Positions 41,227 through 49,046 of a stretch of DNA of 51,141 nucleotides are shown here, one piece after another. The stretch comes from Gammaproteobacteria bacterium (GTDB lineage: Bacteria > Pseudomonadota > Gammaproteobacteria > UBA6429 > Thiohalophilaceae), in assembly GCA_029881995.1 (NCBI GenBank), contig JAOULO010000021.1:1-51141 (forward strand), written 5' to 3'. The stretch's first letter is position 1. Each line of letters opens with the position of its first letter. The notes under the pieces are model-generated. The model searched no databases. It saw only the letters and a list, made by a program, of their open reading frames with translations, and was not told the origin of the DNA. The translations under genes were made by a program, and so were the position numbers.

Positions 41227-41976
41227 CTATTTTATTCTTCGTCTTGCAATGCCAAATCCCACGAGCCCAAATAACATTAGCGCACAAACCCCTGGTTCTG
41301 GCACTGTAGTTACTATATTTGAGCGTACAAGAAAAGTACCATAGATCGAATAATCATTTTCACTATGAATAAAGGCAAAGTCAGGACCATTTACATAGTT
41401 GTTGCTATAAGATGAGCTATATGATGAAGAGCTACTCTTGCCTGCTCCCAGCTCTCGCAATGCTCCCATTTCATCACGATAAAGACCTATAGCACCCTGA
41501 CTAAACCCACTAGACCAGCTGTTGTAATAAGTCGTACCAAAGAATGAAAACCAGTTACTAATATCACTATATTGCTGGGACTGCGTATAAGCTGAGTCAG
41601 GAGTTGAACTCGTTCGGGAAGAATAACACGTACCACCAAGTCCACACGGGTATGAACTAGAACTATGACTATTGCTATAAACTGAACTACCTTGGGTAGT
41701 ATTTGTGACATAACCAGAAAAGAAGTCATTAAATAAACTAACAACTTCATTGTTACTCGCATATCGCCAACCATTTGCTGCATTGCTCGACAAGGCATTT
41801 GCATAGGTCATTCCCCTGGTTGATGATAAGCTCAACCATTCAAGTCCAGTAGTATCGTTTGTAATAACTTGTCCATCAGATATATATGCCGCATGTGTAC
41901 TAAATGATACACACACGCAGAAAATACTTATCAGTCCTACTTTAAGGTTTGATTTATTTTTTTTCACTTTTCTCAT
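41227..41976 (-). CDS. Serine-rich PEP-CTERM protein
   Basis: A signal peptide (about residues 12-30, cleavage after THA) precedes YISDGQVITNDTTGLEWLSL and MTYANALSSNAANGWRYASN, the common module of PEP-CTERM proteins that reads DTTTGLEWLDL...GWRYAT. The middle is very Ser/Tyr-rich (SNSHSSSSYPCGLGGTCYSS; SSSSYSSSYSNNYV), with one probable Cys pair. The end TVPEPGVCALMLFGLVGFGI plus ARRRIK is the exosortase signal. Ser/Thr-rich surfaces are often glycosylated in such proteins. It should be anchored or secreted with exopolysaccharide. The gene is divergent from a large lipoprotein gene. Confidence 0.9.
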   Translation of the reverse strand: MRKVKKNKSNLKVGLISIFCVCVSFSTHAAYISDGQVITNDTTGLEWLSLSSTRGMTYANALSSNAANGWRYASNNEVVSLFNDFFSGYVTNTTQGSSVYSNSHSSSSYPCGLGGTCYSSRTSSTPDSAYTQSQQYSDISNWFSFFGTTYYNSWSSGFSQGAIGLYRDEMGALRELGAGKSSSSSYSSSYSNNYVNGPDFAFIHSENDYSIYGTFLVRSNIVTTVPEPGVCALMLFGLVGFGIARRRIK

Positions 41977-42100
41977 CTTCCATTATTTATTCACCATGCA
42001 GTATTAGCAAAGACAGTGCCAACTCTACTCATTCCATTCAAAACAACCGGTTACTGAAGAATACTTAATACAGGATTATCCGTTTGTAATTAATATCGAC

Positions 42101-42116
42101 TCACCCATATAGGTTA
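42101..42116. promoter_or_regulatory. Imperfect copy of the TCACCCATAT palindrome
   Basis: TCACCCATATAGGTTA keeps 13 of 16 bases of the perfect palindrome at 42245-42260. It lies 125 bases upstream of the PEP-CTERM start on the opposite strand, so it could serve that gene. Confidence 0.5.
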
Positions 42117-42244
42117 AAAAATATTTATCTATCTGAAAGATAATAATTTTTATTATGCACGTGTTCTAATAAAGGTCTCAGATGCGTTAATCAATCCGAC
42201 AAACTGAACATTACATAACCAACCATTAATTTCAGATTTATTTT

Positions 42245-42260
42245 TCACCCATATGGGTGA
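42245..42260. promoter_or_regulatory. Perfect 16-bp palindrome upstream of the large lipoprotein gene
   Basis: TCACCCATATGGGTGA reads the same on both strands. It is 144 bases from the imperfect copy at 42101 and 105 bases from the lipoprotein ATG. A shared dimeric regulator for the divergent surface-protein genes is likely; none can be named. Confidence 0.6.
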
Positions 42261-42364
42261 TGCCCACATTTTCTTATCAGCATACAATCACGCATTGTAC
42301 AGATTATAACTGGCATACCCTTCTCTACTTTAATGGACTTTTTCAACTCGTCGGAGATTTAAAA

Positions 42365-44449
42365 ATGAACCATCTGTCAATCAATTCAATTTTAACGCTT
42401 GCCTTCAGACGAAATATTCTGAGTGCCGCCCTGTTTTCCCTTGTCCTGATCTTTCTTACGGCCTGCGGTGGTGGTGGTGGCGGTAGTGCAGGAACTGGTG
42501 GAGATGGCGGCGGCCAGGCAAAAGAGGTATCGGGTGTTGCTCAGGTTACCTCTGACCAGCTGGCTCAGTATAAAAACCAGGATCTCATGTATGCCATGGG
42601 TGAGTTTTTCTTCCCTGTTGCTGCAGCAGGAATTACCGGACTTGAACCGGTCCCAGGTGCCAAGGTTGAATTAATCAAGGTGGATGATTCGGGTAAGCAA
42701 GTTGGTGAAGTACTGGCAGAAACAGTCACATCTATCACGGGGACCTACAGACTGGCGCTGCCTGCCGGGCTCGATTTTGCGGCCAATCTGGTGGTACGCA
42801 TTACGGGTAAAGACCGGGAACTACGTGCTCAGGTAGTAGAAAAGGCTGTGGATATCACACCCCTTTCTGAATTTATACTGCAAAAGTTTATCGACAAGGG
42901 CGCCAAGCTATCAGAAATACCGGTGAATGCTGTCATCGTCCTTTCTGGTAAGGCCGAAGAGTTTGATCTGGCTGCAACCTCAGACATGAGCAGTATGCTG
43001 GAAAAACTGGAAGCTGAACTTGGAGATACGGTTGACACTGCCATTGCAGCTGCAGCGGCCGAACCCGGTCTGGCCAGCTCAGTTGCAGGTGGTGTGCATT
43101 TTACTGATAGAGGTATGGGCTTCCAGTATTTTAATGACCCCCTCGCTTATTCGAATGCCGCACAAACTGCTGATGGTAGCGCTGGTAATGCCATACTAGT
43201 GGATGAGGGAGACAATAAGTTAGGACTGAAGTTTGGATCAGATAACTTTTCTTATACCCAAAACTCAACACCCAATAATATAGATTACTATATCTGGTAT
43301 GAACTGGATAGCAGTACCGATGATGGAAGTTACAGTAACATTGGCCAGGTAGACGCTGATGGCAATATTTTCTTTAACTTCCCCTTTGAAGAATATCTGT
43401 GGGCCCCTGACAATAACCACGGTGCTCGTGAATTACCGTCCCCGGAACAGGCCTATAACAGTGGAGTGGATGGCATTTACTTCTCAACCTTTATCGATCG
43501 GTCTGTGATCTTCCGTACCAATGAGGCCAAAACGGCCATCGATCCAAATGAAAAGGTTGGCCATGATGCTCAATTTGAAATGTCAGTGTTTGCGAAACAG
43601 GCCTCAGGTTTTAATATTTCAACTCTTGATGGCAACTATGGTGCCGTATTCATGGGTCACCAATTCACACATGGCTCAGGGAAATATGGCCTGTCCGTTG
43701 GCATCCAGTCAATCAATATTAGTGCTGGCAAAACCAGCATCGCTGGCCTTGAAGGGGGAACGGTAGTATTTACTCCACAAGGTGATGGAACAGCCACAAT
43801 CATAACTCCTCCCCCTGTCAGCCCAGCCGCTGGAACATTAACAGCCGAATCCAACGGTGCTCTCACATACAAAGATGATTCTGGTAACTCCATAACGGGT
43901 TTTGCCAGCACAAGTGGAGAGCTGTTTACGACTGTCAGTACTGGTGCTGAAAAAATATTTATGGAAGGTGGTGGAGAAATCATAAAATCTTCAACCCTGT
44001 CAAACCTGATAGCCGTCAGAAAACCAGCGAACACCCCTGACCTGGCAAACCGTACCTACCGTCTGATCGGACTTGAAAAGATCATGAATACTTCTGGGCA
44101 GATCGAAATCAATCGATTCCGTGGAGACGATGACACTATCAGTTTTAATACAGATGCCTCAAAAGTCACGGTGTCCATTAATGGTGTAGACCGCATGAGC
44201 CAGGTAAGCAATAAAGGTGATTTCAGTGTCACTACGGTAGCTGAAACCTACTCAACAACTACACCCGTTTTCGTGGGTACCGATGGAAACATCGCCTTTG
44301 CTCAAAACAATGAGGGTTATTTACACTATTGGGCTGGGTTTATTTCTGAGTCCGGTAACATCATTATCCTCACGGCCTTACAAGGTACTACTGACGAAGG
44401 TAATAGCCAAAAAGGTGCCGGGCAGTATATTGCCATTCCAGTTAACTAA
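42365..44449 (+). CDS. Large lipoprotein with shared N-terminal domain and poly-Gly linker
   Basis: I start at the ATG at 42365 (694 residues), with GGAGA seven bases upstream; an upstream frame to 42257 adds sequence that is not signal-like. The lipobox LTAC is followed by six Gly residues and a Gly/Ala-rich linker. Residues about 90-210 form a domain (VPGAKVELIKVDDSGKQVGE, GTYRLALPAGLDFAANLVV) shared with the next large lipoprotein and resembling carboxypeptidase-regulatory-like beta sandwiches. The rest includes YYIWYELDSSTDDGSYSN and FFNFPFEEYLWAPDNNHGAR, a secreted domain I do not recognise. It should be surface-exposed. A strong terminator follows. Confidence 0.75.
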   Translation: MNHLSINSILTLAFRRNILSAALFSLVLIFLTACGGGGGGSAGTGGDGGGQAKEVSGVAQVTSDQLAQYKNQDLMYAMGEFFFPVAAAGITGLEPVPGAKVELIKVDDSGKQVGEVLAETVTSITGTYRLALPAGLDFAANLVVRITGKDRELRAQVVEKAVDITPLSEFILQKFIDKGAKLSEIPVNAVIVLSGKAEEFDLAATSDMSSMLEKLEAELGDTVDTAIAAAAAEPGLASSVAGGVHFTDRGMGFQYFNDPLAYSNAAQTADGSAGNAILVDEGDNKLGLKFGSDNFSYTQNSTPNNIDYYIWYELDSSTDDGSYSNIGQVDADGNIFFNFPFEEYLWAPDNNHGARELPSPEQAYNSGVDGIYFSTFIDRSVIFRTNEAKTAIDPNEKVGHDAQFEMSVFAKQASGFNISTLDGNYGAVFMGHQFTHGSGKYGLSVGIQSINISAGKTSIAGLEGGTVVFTPQGDGTATIITPPPVSPAAGTLTAESNGALTYKDDSGNSITGFASTSGELFTTVSTGAEKIFMEGGGEIIKSSTLSNLIAVRKPANTPDLANRTYRLIGLEKIMNTSGQIEINRFRGDDDTISFNTDASKVTVSINGVDRMSQVSNKGDFSVTTVAETYSTTTPVFVGTDGNIAFAQNNEGYLHYWAGFISESGNIIILTALQGTTDEGNSQKGAGQYIAIPVN

Positions 44450-44472
44450 GTCATTCAAACAATCGTCTCTTT

Positions 44473-44497
44473 AGCGCCCCTCTGGGGCGCTTTTTTT
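44473..44497 (+). terminator. Strong rho-independent terminator
   Basis: AGCGCCCC-TCT-GGGGCGCT (8-bp stem, 3-base loop) is followed by T7, 24 bases after the lipoprotein stop. Confidence 0.95.
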
Positions 44498-44828
44498 ACA
44501 ACATCATTATCATTAATTTTGTCTTCAAGCCCACATCACGGGACGCTGCCTCATATTAATCATCTTACCTGTAACACTGTTGATACCAGCAAGTCTGCTT
44601 TATTGAGCCAATACCGAAAAAAATATATCTGCCTACTTCAAACATCAACAGTAATCATAAGCTTAATTGAGTAGCAAATTGTTATTCATAAATTGGTTTT
44701 TACCATTATCATTTATAAAGATTCCCAACAATACTGCCGACACAAGTCGCATACAACATAGCGCCACCCAAAGATAAGCATCTATACCTGTTCTTTGGAA
44801 TCACAACAATTAAATAAGGAGTACTTAG
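44498..44828. other. Intergenic region before the second large lipoprotein gene
   Basis: About 330 AT-rich bases; I see no gene, no palindrome above background and no assured promoter. GGAG at 44818-44821 serves the following gene. Confidence 0.4.
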
Positions 44829-46943
44829 ATGTATAGCGATAACAAACACCTCTTTCATCGATTGAAGAATAAAACAATAGCAATGAGCATGGTTTCCAGT
44901 CTATCGCTACTTGTTGCGTGTAGTAGTGATAGCAATACTACCCCTGCAAGTTCAACCTCCCTGAGTGGAACCGTTTCAGCTCCTGGTGGCTCTATTGCTT
45001 TTAACCCACCCACAGGCTTGAAAAAAATGCTTGCTGATACCTTTTTCGGTAAGCAGGCTATCTCAGCCTTAAGTGGCGTTTCTGCGGTCGGTGCCGGCAT
45101 TAATGTGGAATTGATCGAAGTTGATGCTAGTGGTACTCAGGTGGGTGCCAGTATTGGTAAAGCCGTGACTGATGCCAATGGTAAATACTCACTGAGTGTT
45201 AGCGGAAGTTTTAATCCTTCAGGTAAATACGTGCTACGCGCCAAGGGCAATAGTTCAAATATCGAGGCACGTGTTTTTGAAAATGCCTCTGACATCGATC
45301 CCATATCACACGCCACTAGTGAACTAATTACTGCACAGGTCTCAACAGCAACAGACCTGGAGAAAGTGACAGGTGAAATTGGTGCAGAAATCCGCTCCTT
45401 CGTTGAAGAAATTGCCGAAACCACCGATCTCACCGGGACATCAGCAACCGTATCGGCTTTTTCAACAGCGATTAAAACGGCAGTCAATAATGATGAAGAA
45501 GCTGCCAACATGCTGGCCAGTACAACAGCTGGCGGACAAATCTGTGGTACGGTCAAAAATGCCAGTGGTGTAGGACTTAGTGGTATCCGCATTGTGGTAC
45601 GTGATTTTGATAACTGGGTAACTCGTGCCAAGAGTCGTACTAACTCAGCCGGTGCCTACTGTGTACGCGTACCTAATGGTGCGGGTAAGAAATACATCCT
45701 TGGTGCCCTGAATTTTAAAGCAGCTGATATGTCGGCCAGTGAATGGTGGTCAACAGGTGGGAAGGCCTATATCCCATTCGATGCCACTGCCATTACTGTC
45801 TCCGATACAACAACTGTGACCAAAGATTTCTCGCTGGAAGCCGGCGCATTACTCCAGGGTACAGTTACCGCAGCCGCTGGTGGCAGCTTAGCTGAAGGCA
45901 CTGCCCTAGCTAATGTTCGAGTCATAATACGTAACTATACAAACTTCATACCAATCGGTTTTCCCAGAGTCAAGGCCGATGGCTCTTATAAAATGGTCGT
46001 CGCACCTGGAGATTACATACTCGTTGCACGCAACAAATCTCTCCTTCCCTATGCTTCAGAAGTATATGATGGTGCAGATGGCACTTTCACGTGGAGAAAA
46101 GCTCAAAAAGTCACACTTGCTGCTGGCACAACAACATCCCGCAACTTTACGTTAAGCAAAGGCTACAAGCTAAGTGGCCAGGTGCTGGACAACGTCGGCG
46201 GCAACCCTGTAACAGGCATACGACTCAGAATTAATAGTGGTGGACCTTCATTCAGATTACGTACGAATAAAAATGGATATTATCGTATCTGGCTGCAGCC
46301 TCGAACTTATTCTGTCCAAAGCTATGGTAACCCTGCCGTCAATCCAGACATGAGTGCCAGTAACCAGACAGTTAATTTCACCGGCCCTGTAGGAACAATA
46401 ACTGCAACCCTGAAAGACACTTCTGGCAACCCAATAAGTCAGGGGAAACTATTTCTTAACAACACGTCAGATGGATCCCTCATCAGCCAGGAAATATCTA
46501 GTAGTGATGGTACTGTAACCTTATATAGTAACATCAACGCCACAGCCAGGCTGATGTTACTCGTTGATGATGTACGTAGCTACGGATCATCAATTTATAA
46601 TGGTGCTACCAATACTGCTGCTGCTACAAATGTAAGTGCAACTAATAGCAGCAACACTGATCTCGGCACCATCACATTACCTGATGGCGGTGTGCTGAGT
46701 ACAAATATCACCAGTGATGGTTCAACGGCAATTGGTGGCTTCAGCTACGAGGTGTATGATGGAAGTGGATTTTTCCTTGGTATTGGCACACGTAGTGATG
46801 GAACCAGTAAAATTAGTTTACCTGCTGGTACCTACACTGTGAGAATGAAAGCAGATGGAAATGTAGACTGCACCAGCATCAATATCACTGCTAGTAACAC
46901 CACAACACTTAACTACCGCACTGACACTGATACCTGTAGTTAA
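44829..46943 (+). CDS. Large lipoprotein with repeated carboxypeptidase-regulatory-like domains
   Basis: A lipobox (LLVAC, Cys31) follows a long basic N-terminus. The domain at about residues 55-180 (GINVELIEVDASGTQVGASI, DANGKYSLSVSGSFNPSGKY, ARVFENASDIDPISHATSEL) is clearly paralogous to that of the lipoprotein at 42365. From residue 235 on are three or more CarboxypepD_reg-like beta sandwiches (GQICGTVKNASGVGLSGIRI; GAYCVRVPNGAGKKYILGAL; AGALLQGTVTAAAGGSL; GYKLSGQVLDNVGGNPVTGI). GGAG lies eight bases before the ATG. Product of 704 residues, probably outer-membrane anchored and facing out. It has its own strong terminator. Confidence 0.8.
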   Translation: MYSDNKHLFHRLKNKTIAMSMVSSLSLLVACSSDSNTTPASSTSLSGTVSAPGGSIAFNPPTGLKKMLADTFFGKQAISALSGVSAVGAGINVELIEVDASGTQVGASIGKAVTDANGKYSLSVSGSFNPSGKYVLRAKGNSSNIEARVFENASDIDPISHATSELITAQVSTATDLEKVTGEIGAEIRSFVEEIAETTDLTGTSATVSAFSTAIKTAVNNDEEAANMLASTTAGGQICGTVKNASGVGLSGIRIVVRDFDNWVTRAKSRTNSAGAYCVRVPNGAGKKYILGALNFKAADMSASEWWSTGGKAYIPFDATAITVSDTTTVTKDFSLEAGALLQGTVTAAAGGSLAEGTALANVRVIIRNYTNFIPIGFPRVKADGSYKMVVAPGDYILVARNKSLLPYASEVYDGADGTFTWRKAQKVTLAAGTTTSRNFTLSKGYKLSGQVLDNVGGNPVTGIRLRINSGGPSFRLRTNKNGYYRIWLQPRTYSVQSYGNPAVNPDMSASNQTVNFTGPVGTITATLKDTSGNPISQGKLFLNNTSDGSLISQEISSSDGTVTLYSNINATARLMLLVDDVRSYGSSIYNGATNTAAATNVSATNSSNTDLGTITLPDGGVLSTNITSDGSTAIGGFSYEVYDGSGFFLGIGTRSDGTSKISLPAGTYTVRMKADGNVDCTSINITASNTTTLNYRTDTDTCS

Positions 46944-46966
46944 GATTTAATATTAAGATCAATTCG

Positions 46967-46990
46967 GCCCCGCTCATGCGGGGCTTTTTT
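46967..46990 (+). terminator. Strong rho-independent terminator
   Basis: GCCCCGC-TCAT-GCGGGGC is followed by T6, 24 bases after the stop of the lipoprotein gene. Confidence 0.95.
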
Positions 46991-47010
46991 ATGCAATCTA
47001 GCTTAACAGG

Positions 47011-47436
47011 TTAACTTATCAGCCCTATCGATAATGCGTTATCATGATATTTGAATATCGCCATTGCAGTGTTCATGGTGTGGAATCCATACTTCTTATA
47101 CAAACTTTCTTTTCCTGGGGCAGCATATAAAATAATCTTCCTATGCCCCATTGCATCATCAAGCAGCTTTTTAATTATGTCACCACCTATGCCATTCCCC
47201 TGATATTCGGGCAGGACGGCAATATCACAAAGATACGCACAATCAACACCATCAGCCAGACAACGGCCTGCTGCAACTAATTTAGTCTTATGAAAAACAA
47301 AGCAGCCATAGCGACTGTTTTTAAAAACCGTTTCAAGGTCTTGTGCCGATTTGTCGCCTAAAGGTGCGCGTCGATATAGTTCAGATAATTCATTCCAATC
47401 GATATTTTCTGTTATGTACTGCCATTCAAATTCCAT
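47011..47436 (-). CDS. GNAT-family N-acetyltransferase
   Basis: The 141-residue protein has the acetyl-CoA-binding core of GNAT enzymes: YLCDIAVLPEYQGNGIGGDI (motif A, with Q/R-x-x-G-x-G/A as QGNGIGG), then ILYAAPGKESLYKKYGFHTM (motif B). The N-terminus (WNELSELYRRAPLGDK) is typical of the small single-domain enzymes. Substrate unknown. It is the last gene of a leftward cluster, 11 bases after the DMT gene, so co-transcribed. Confidence 0.88.
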   Translation of the reverse strand: MEFEWQYITENIDWNELSELYRRAPLGDKSAQDLETVFKNSRYGCFVFHKTKLVAAGRCLADGVDCAYLCDIAVLPEYQGNGIGGDIIKKLLDDAMGHRKIILYAAPGKESLYKKYGFHTMNTAMAIFKYHDNALSIGLIS

Positions 47437-47447
47437 TTACCTGTCCC

Positions 47448-47891
47448 TTATAAGTTGACTAATACAATACCTAATAAAAGTGACAAACTACCCAGCAACT
47501 TCAATGGAGTAAATGTCGCAACCGGTAACTCAAACCAGCCAAAGTGTGCTGCCAGCATGGAAAAAACCAGCTGGCCTGTCAGGGCTACCGATATCAGTAC
47601 ATTCACACCCAGTTGCGGGATCAGCCAGTAGAAACTGGTAATGGCAAAGGCACTCAACAAGCCACCGGCAAACCAGAGGTAAGTGGGGACAATAATCAGT
47701 TGTTGCTGATTCGGCCATGTTTGACTTGTTAATACAAAATACACCGAGATAAATAACAGGCCTGACAGAAAGGCGAACATACTCGCCAATATGCTGCTGT
47801 TTAACATGACACCTAGTTGGGCATTCATGCTGGCCTGTGCCGCAATGGCCGCACCTGCGATGAAAGCCAGCAATAATAGATACAGATTCAT
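47448..47891 (-). CDS. DMT-superfamily small transporter (DUF606/YdcZ type)
   Basis: The 147-residue protein has five predicted membrane helices with the family signature AGAAIAAQASMNAQLGVML at its N-terminus and FYWLIPQLGVNVLISVALTG in the middle, matching DUF606 EamA-like proteins. Half-size DMT proteins usually work as dimers, exporting small molecules. AAGGA lies before the start. It lies between the Crp/Fnr-like gene (53-base gap) and the GNAT gene (11-base gap). Confidence 0.85.
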   Translation of the reverse strand: MNLYLLLLAFIAGAAIAAQASMNAQLGVMLNSSILASMFAFLSGLLFISVYFVLTSQTWPNQQQLIIVPTYLWFAGGLLSAFAITSFYWLIPQLGVNVLISVALTGQLVFSMLAAHFGWFELPVATFTPLKLLGSLSLLLGIVLVNL

Positions 47892-47944
47892 TGGCCAAGT
47901 ATGTCCTTACCAGACCGCTTGTTCATTTACATAGGTTGATAAGG

Positions 47945-48574
47945 CTAGGCCGTTTCTAGTATTTGTTTTCGGATTCGGCTGAGCTGAGTAGGTGTAATAC
48001 CAAGATGGGATGCAATGTGATATTGAGGCAGACGTTCTTGCAGGCCGGGATGTCGCTGCAAAAATGCAAGATAACGGTCTGTCGCATCGGCCTGTACCAG
48101 CTCTACTTCCCGGCGCTCCTTTTCAATAATCCAGTTTTGTTCCAGGTAGCGGATATGAAACAGCTTTAGATCATCCGATTCATGCAACAGTTGCCGATAG
48201 GCTGCGTGATTAATTTCCAGTAACTGACAATCTTCCAGACACTCAATGGCAAACCTGGAGGGTTCTCCTGTGAGCAGGGCCACCATGGCCGCAGGGAAAC
48301 TACCCTCTGCGAAGAAAATTTTATTATATTCTCGACCCTCCACATCCGTGGTGAAGGCGCGAAGCAAACCGGAATAGACAAATGCCAGAGAGGTCGGGGT
48401 ATCACCAGATTTCAGGAAATACTCCCCCTTTGCCAGGTTAGTGGGCTTGGCCAGCGTGGCCAGACTGGCCTGGGTTTCAGGCTTCAGTGGAAAGTACGCC
48501 TTCATCGTGTCCAGCATGGCGATAATAGATGTTGGCCAGGCTGCCATCCCAGTTTTTTTATCCTCATAACGCAT
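47945..48574 (-). CDS. Crp/Fnr-family regulator
   Basis: The effector domain (TNLAKGEYFLKSGDTPTSLA, FVYSGLLRAFTTDVEGREYN, FFAEGSFPAAMVALLTGEPS) and the C-terminal HTH (YHIASHLGITPTQLSRIRKQ) are clear. No cysteine cluster for an iron-sulfur centre is seen and the canonical cAMP cassette is absent, so it responds to something else. The frame is open to 48652, but MRYEDKK at 48574 or MAAWP at 48547 is a likelier start; I have used 48574 (210 residues). It heads the leftward cluster with DMT and GNAT genes, which it probably regulates. Confidence 0.85.
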   Translation of the reverse strand: MRYEDKKTGMAAWPTSIIAMLDTMKAYFPLKPETQASLATLAKPTNLAKGEYFLKSGDTPTSLAFVYSGLLRAFTTDVEGREYNKIFFAEGSFPAAMVALLTGEPSRFAIECLEDCQLLEINHAAYRQLLHESDDLKLFHIRYLEQNWIIEKERREVELVQADATDRYLAFLQRHPGLQERLPQYHIASHLGITPTQLSRIRKQILETA

Positions 48575-48797
48575 TGGCAAAGTATATCCTGTACGACTTA
48601 GCTGCCGATTAGATTTATGAACTAGTAATTTACCTATAAATAGCACCCACATGATGAATTTAAATCATTGATATATTTAGATTAATACTAGAGACTAAAC
48701 TAACCCTCTGATTTATAAGCTTAGTTTTTATAATACAAATACCATATAAATATTGTGATATTTGTAAAAATTGGTTAATATTTGGCCAGCATAAAAG
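48575..48797. other. AT-rich divergent intergenic part
   Basis: The stretch to 48797 is very AT-rich with no gene. It should hold the leftward promoter of the Crp/Fnr gene; no palindrome stands out. Confidence 0.4.
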
Positions 48798-48813
48798 TGT
48801 GATACAGATCACA
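48798..48813. promoter_or_regulatory. Perfect CRP consensus site
   Basis: TGTGA-TACAGA-TCACA is the E. coli CRP consensus in both halves. TATACT at 48831-48836 is a likely -10; the predicted start point near 48843 puts the site centre at about -38 to -41, close to a class II activator position, for the rightward repeat-lipoprotein gene. Confidence 0.75.
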
Positions 48814-48830
48814 TTTAGTAATTAATCGGG

Positions 48831-49046
48831 TATACTTGCTTCGATAAAGGCGTGAAAACCAACATATTCACGCAATGACCTGCTTACAAACCTCATAGAT
48901 GGTGAATAACAGGTCTGCCGAAGAGCAAGGGAAAGGCATACTATAAACAGGGATCGATAATAATAACATCTGGCTTTTAGCCAATAGCAACAGCCCTATT
49001 TATAGCTGCCACAACTATCTCCTTAGCACAGGGGGAGGAAAAGGAA
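48831..49046 (+). promoter_or_regulatory. -10 element and roughly 200-nt structured leader of the repeat lipoprotein
   Basis: After the TATACT element the leader can form three hairpins: GCGTGAA/TTCACGC (48850-48873), GACCTG/CAGGTC (48877-48915, enclosing 27 bases) and TGCC/GGCA (48916-48938). The strong purine-rich site GGGGGAGGAAAAGGAA lies at its end. I compared it in mind with the c-di-GMP-I and -II riboswitches and found no match, so it is an unassigned structured leader, or three chance hairpins. Confidence 0.45.

Larger units (their letters stand above)
41977..42364. other. Divergent intergenic region with two palindromic sites
   Basis: About 390 AT-rich bases between the PEP-CTERM and lipoprotein genes, with no gene. 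Two copies of a TCACCCATAT palindrome are the only clear signals and are listed separately. Confidence 0.5.

Noticed and set aside
48850-48938. Possible c-di-GMP riboswitch in front of the repeat lipoprotein
   Set aside because: The conserved elements of the GEMM-I and GEMM-II classes as I recall them are not present; only generic hairpins are visible, so no riboswitch class is claimed.
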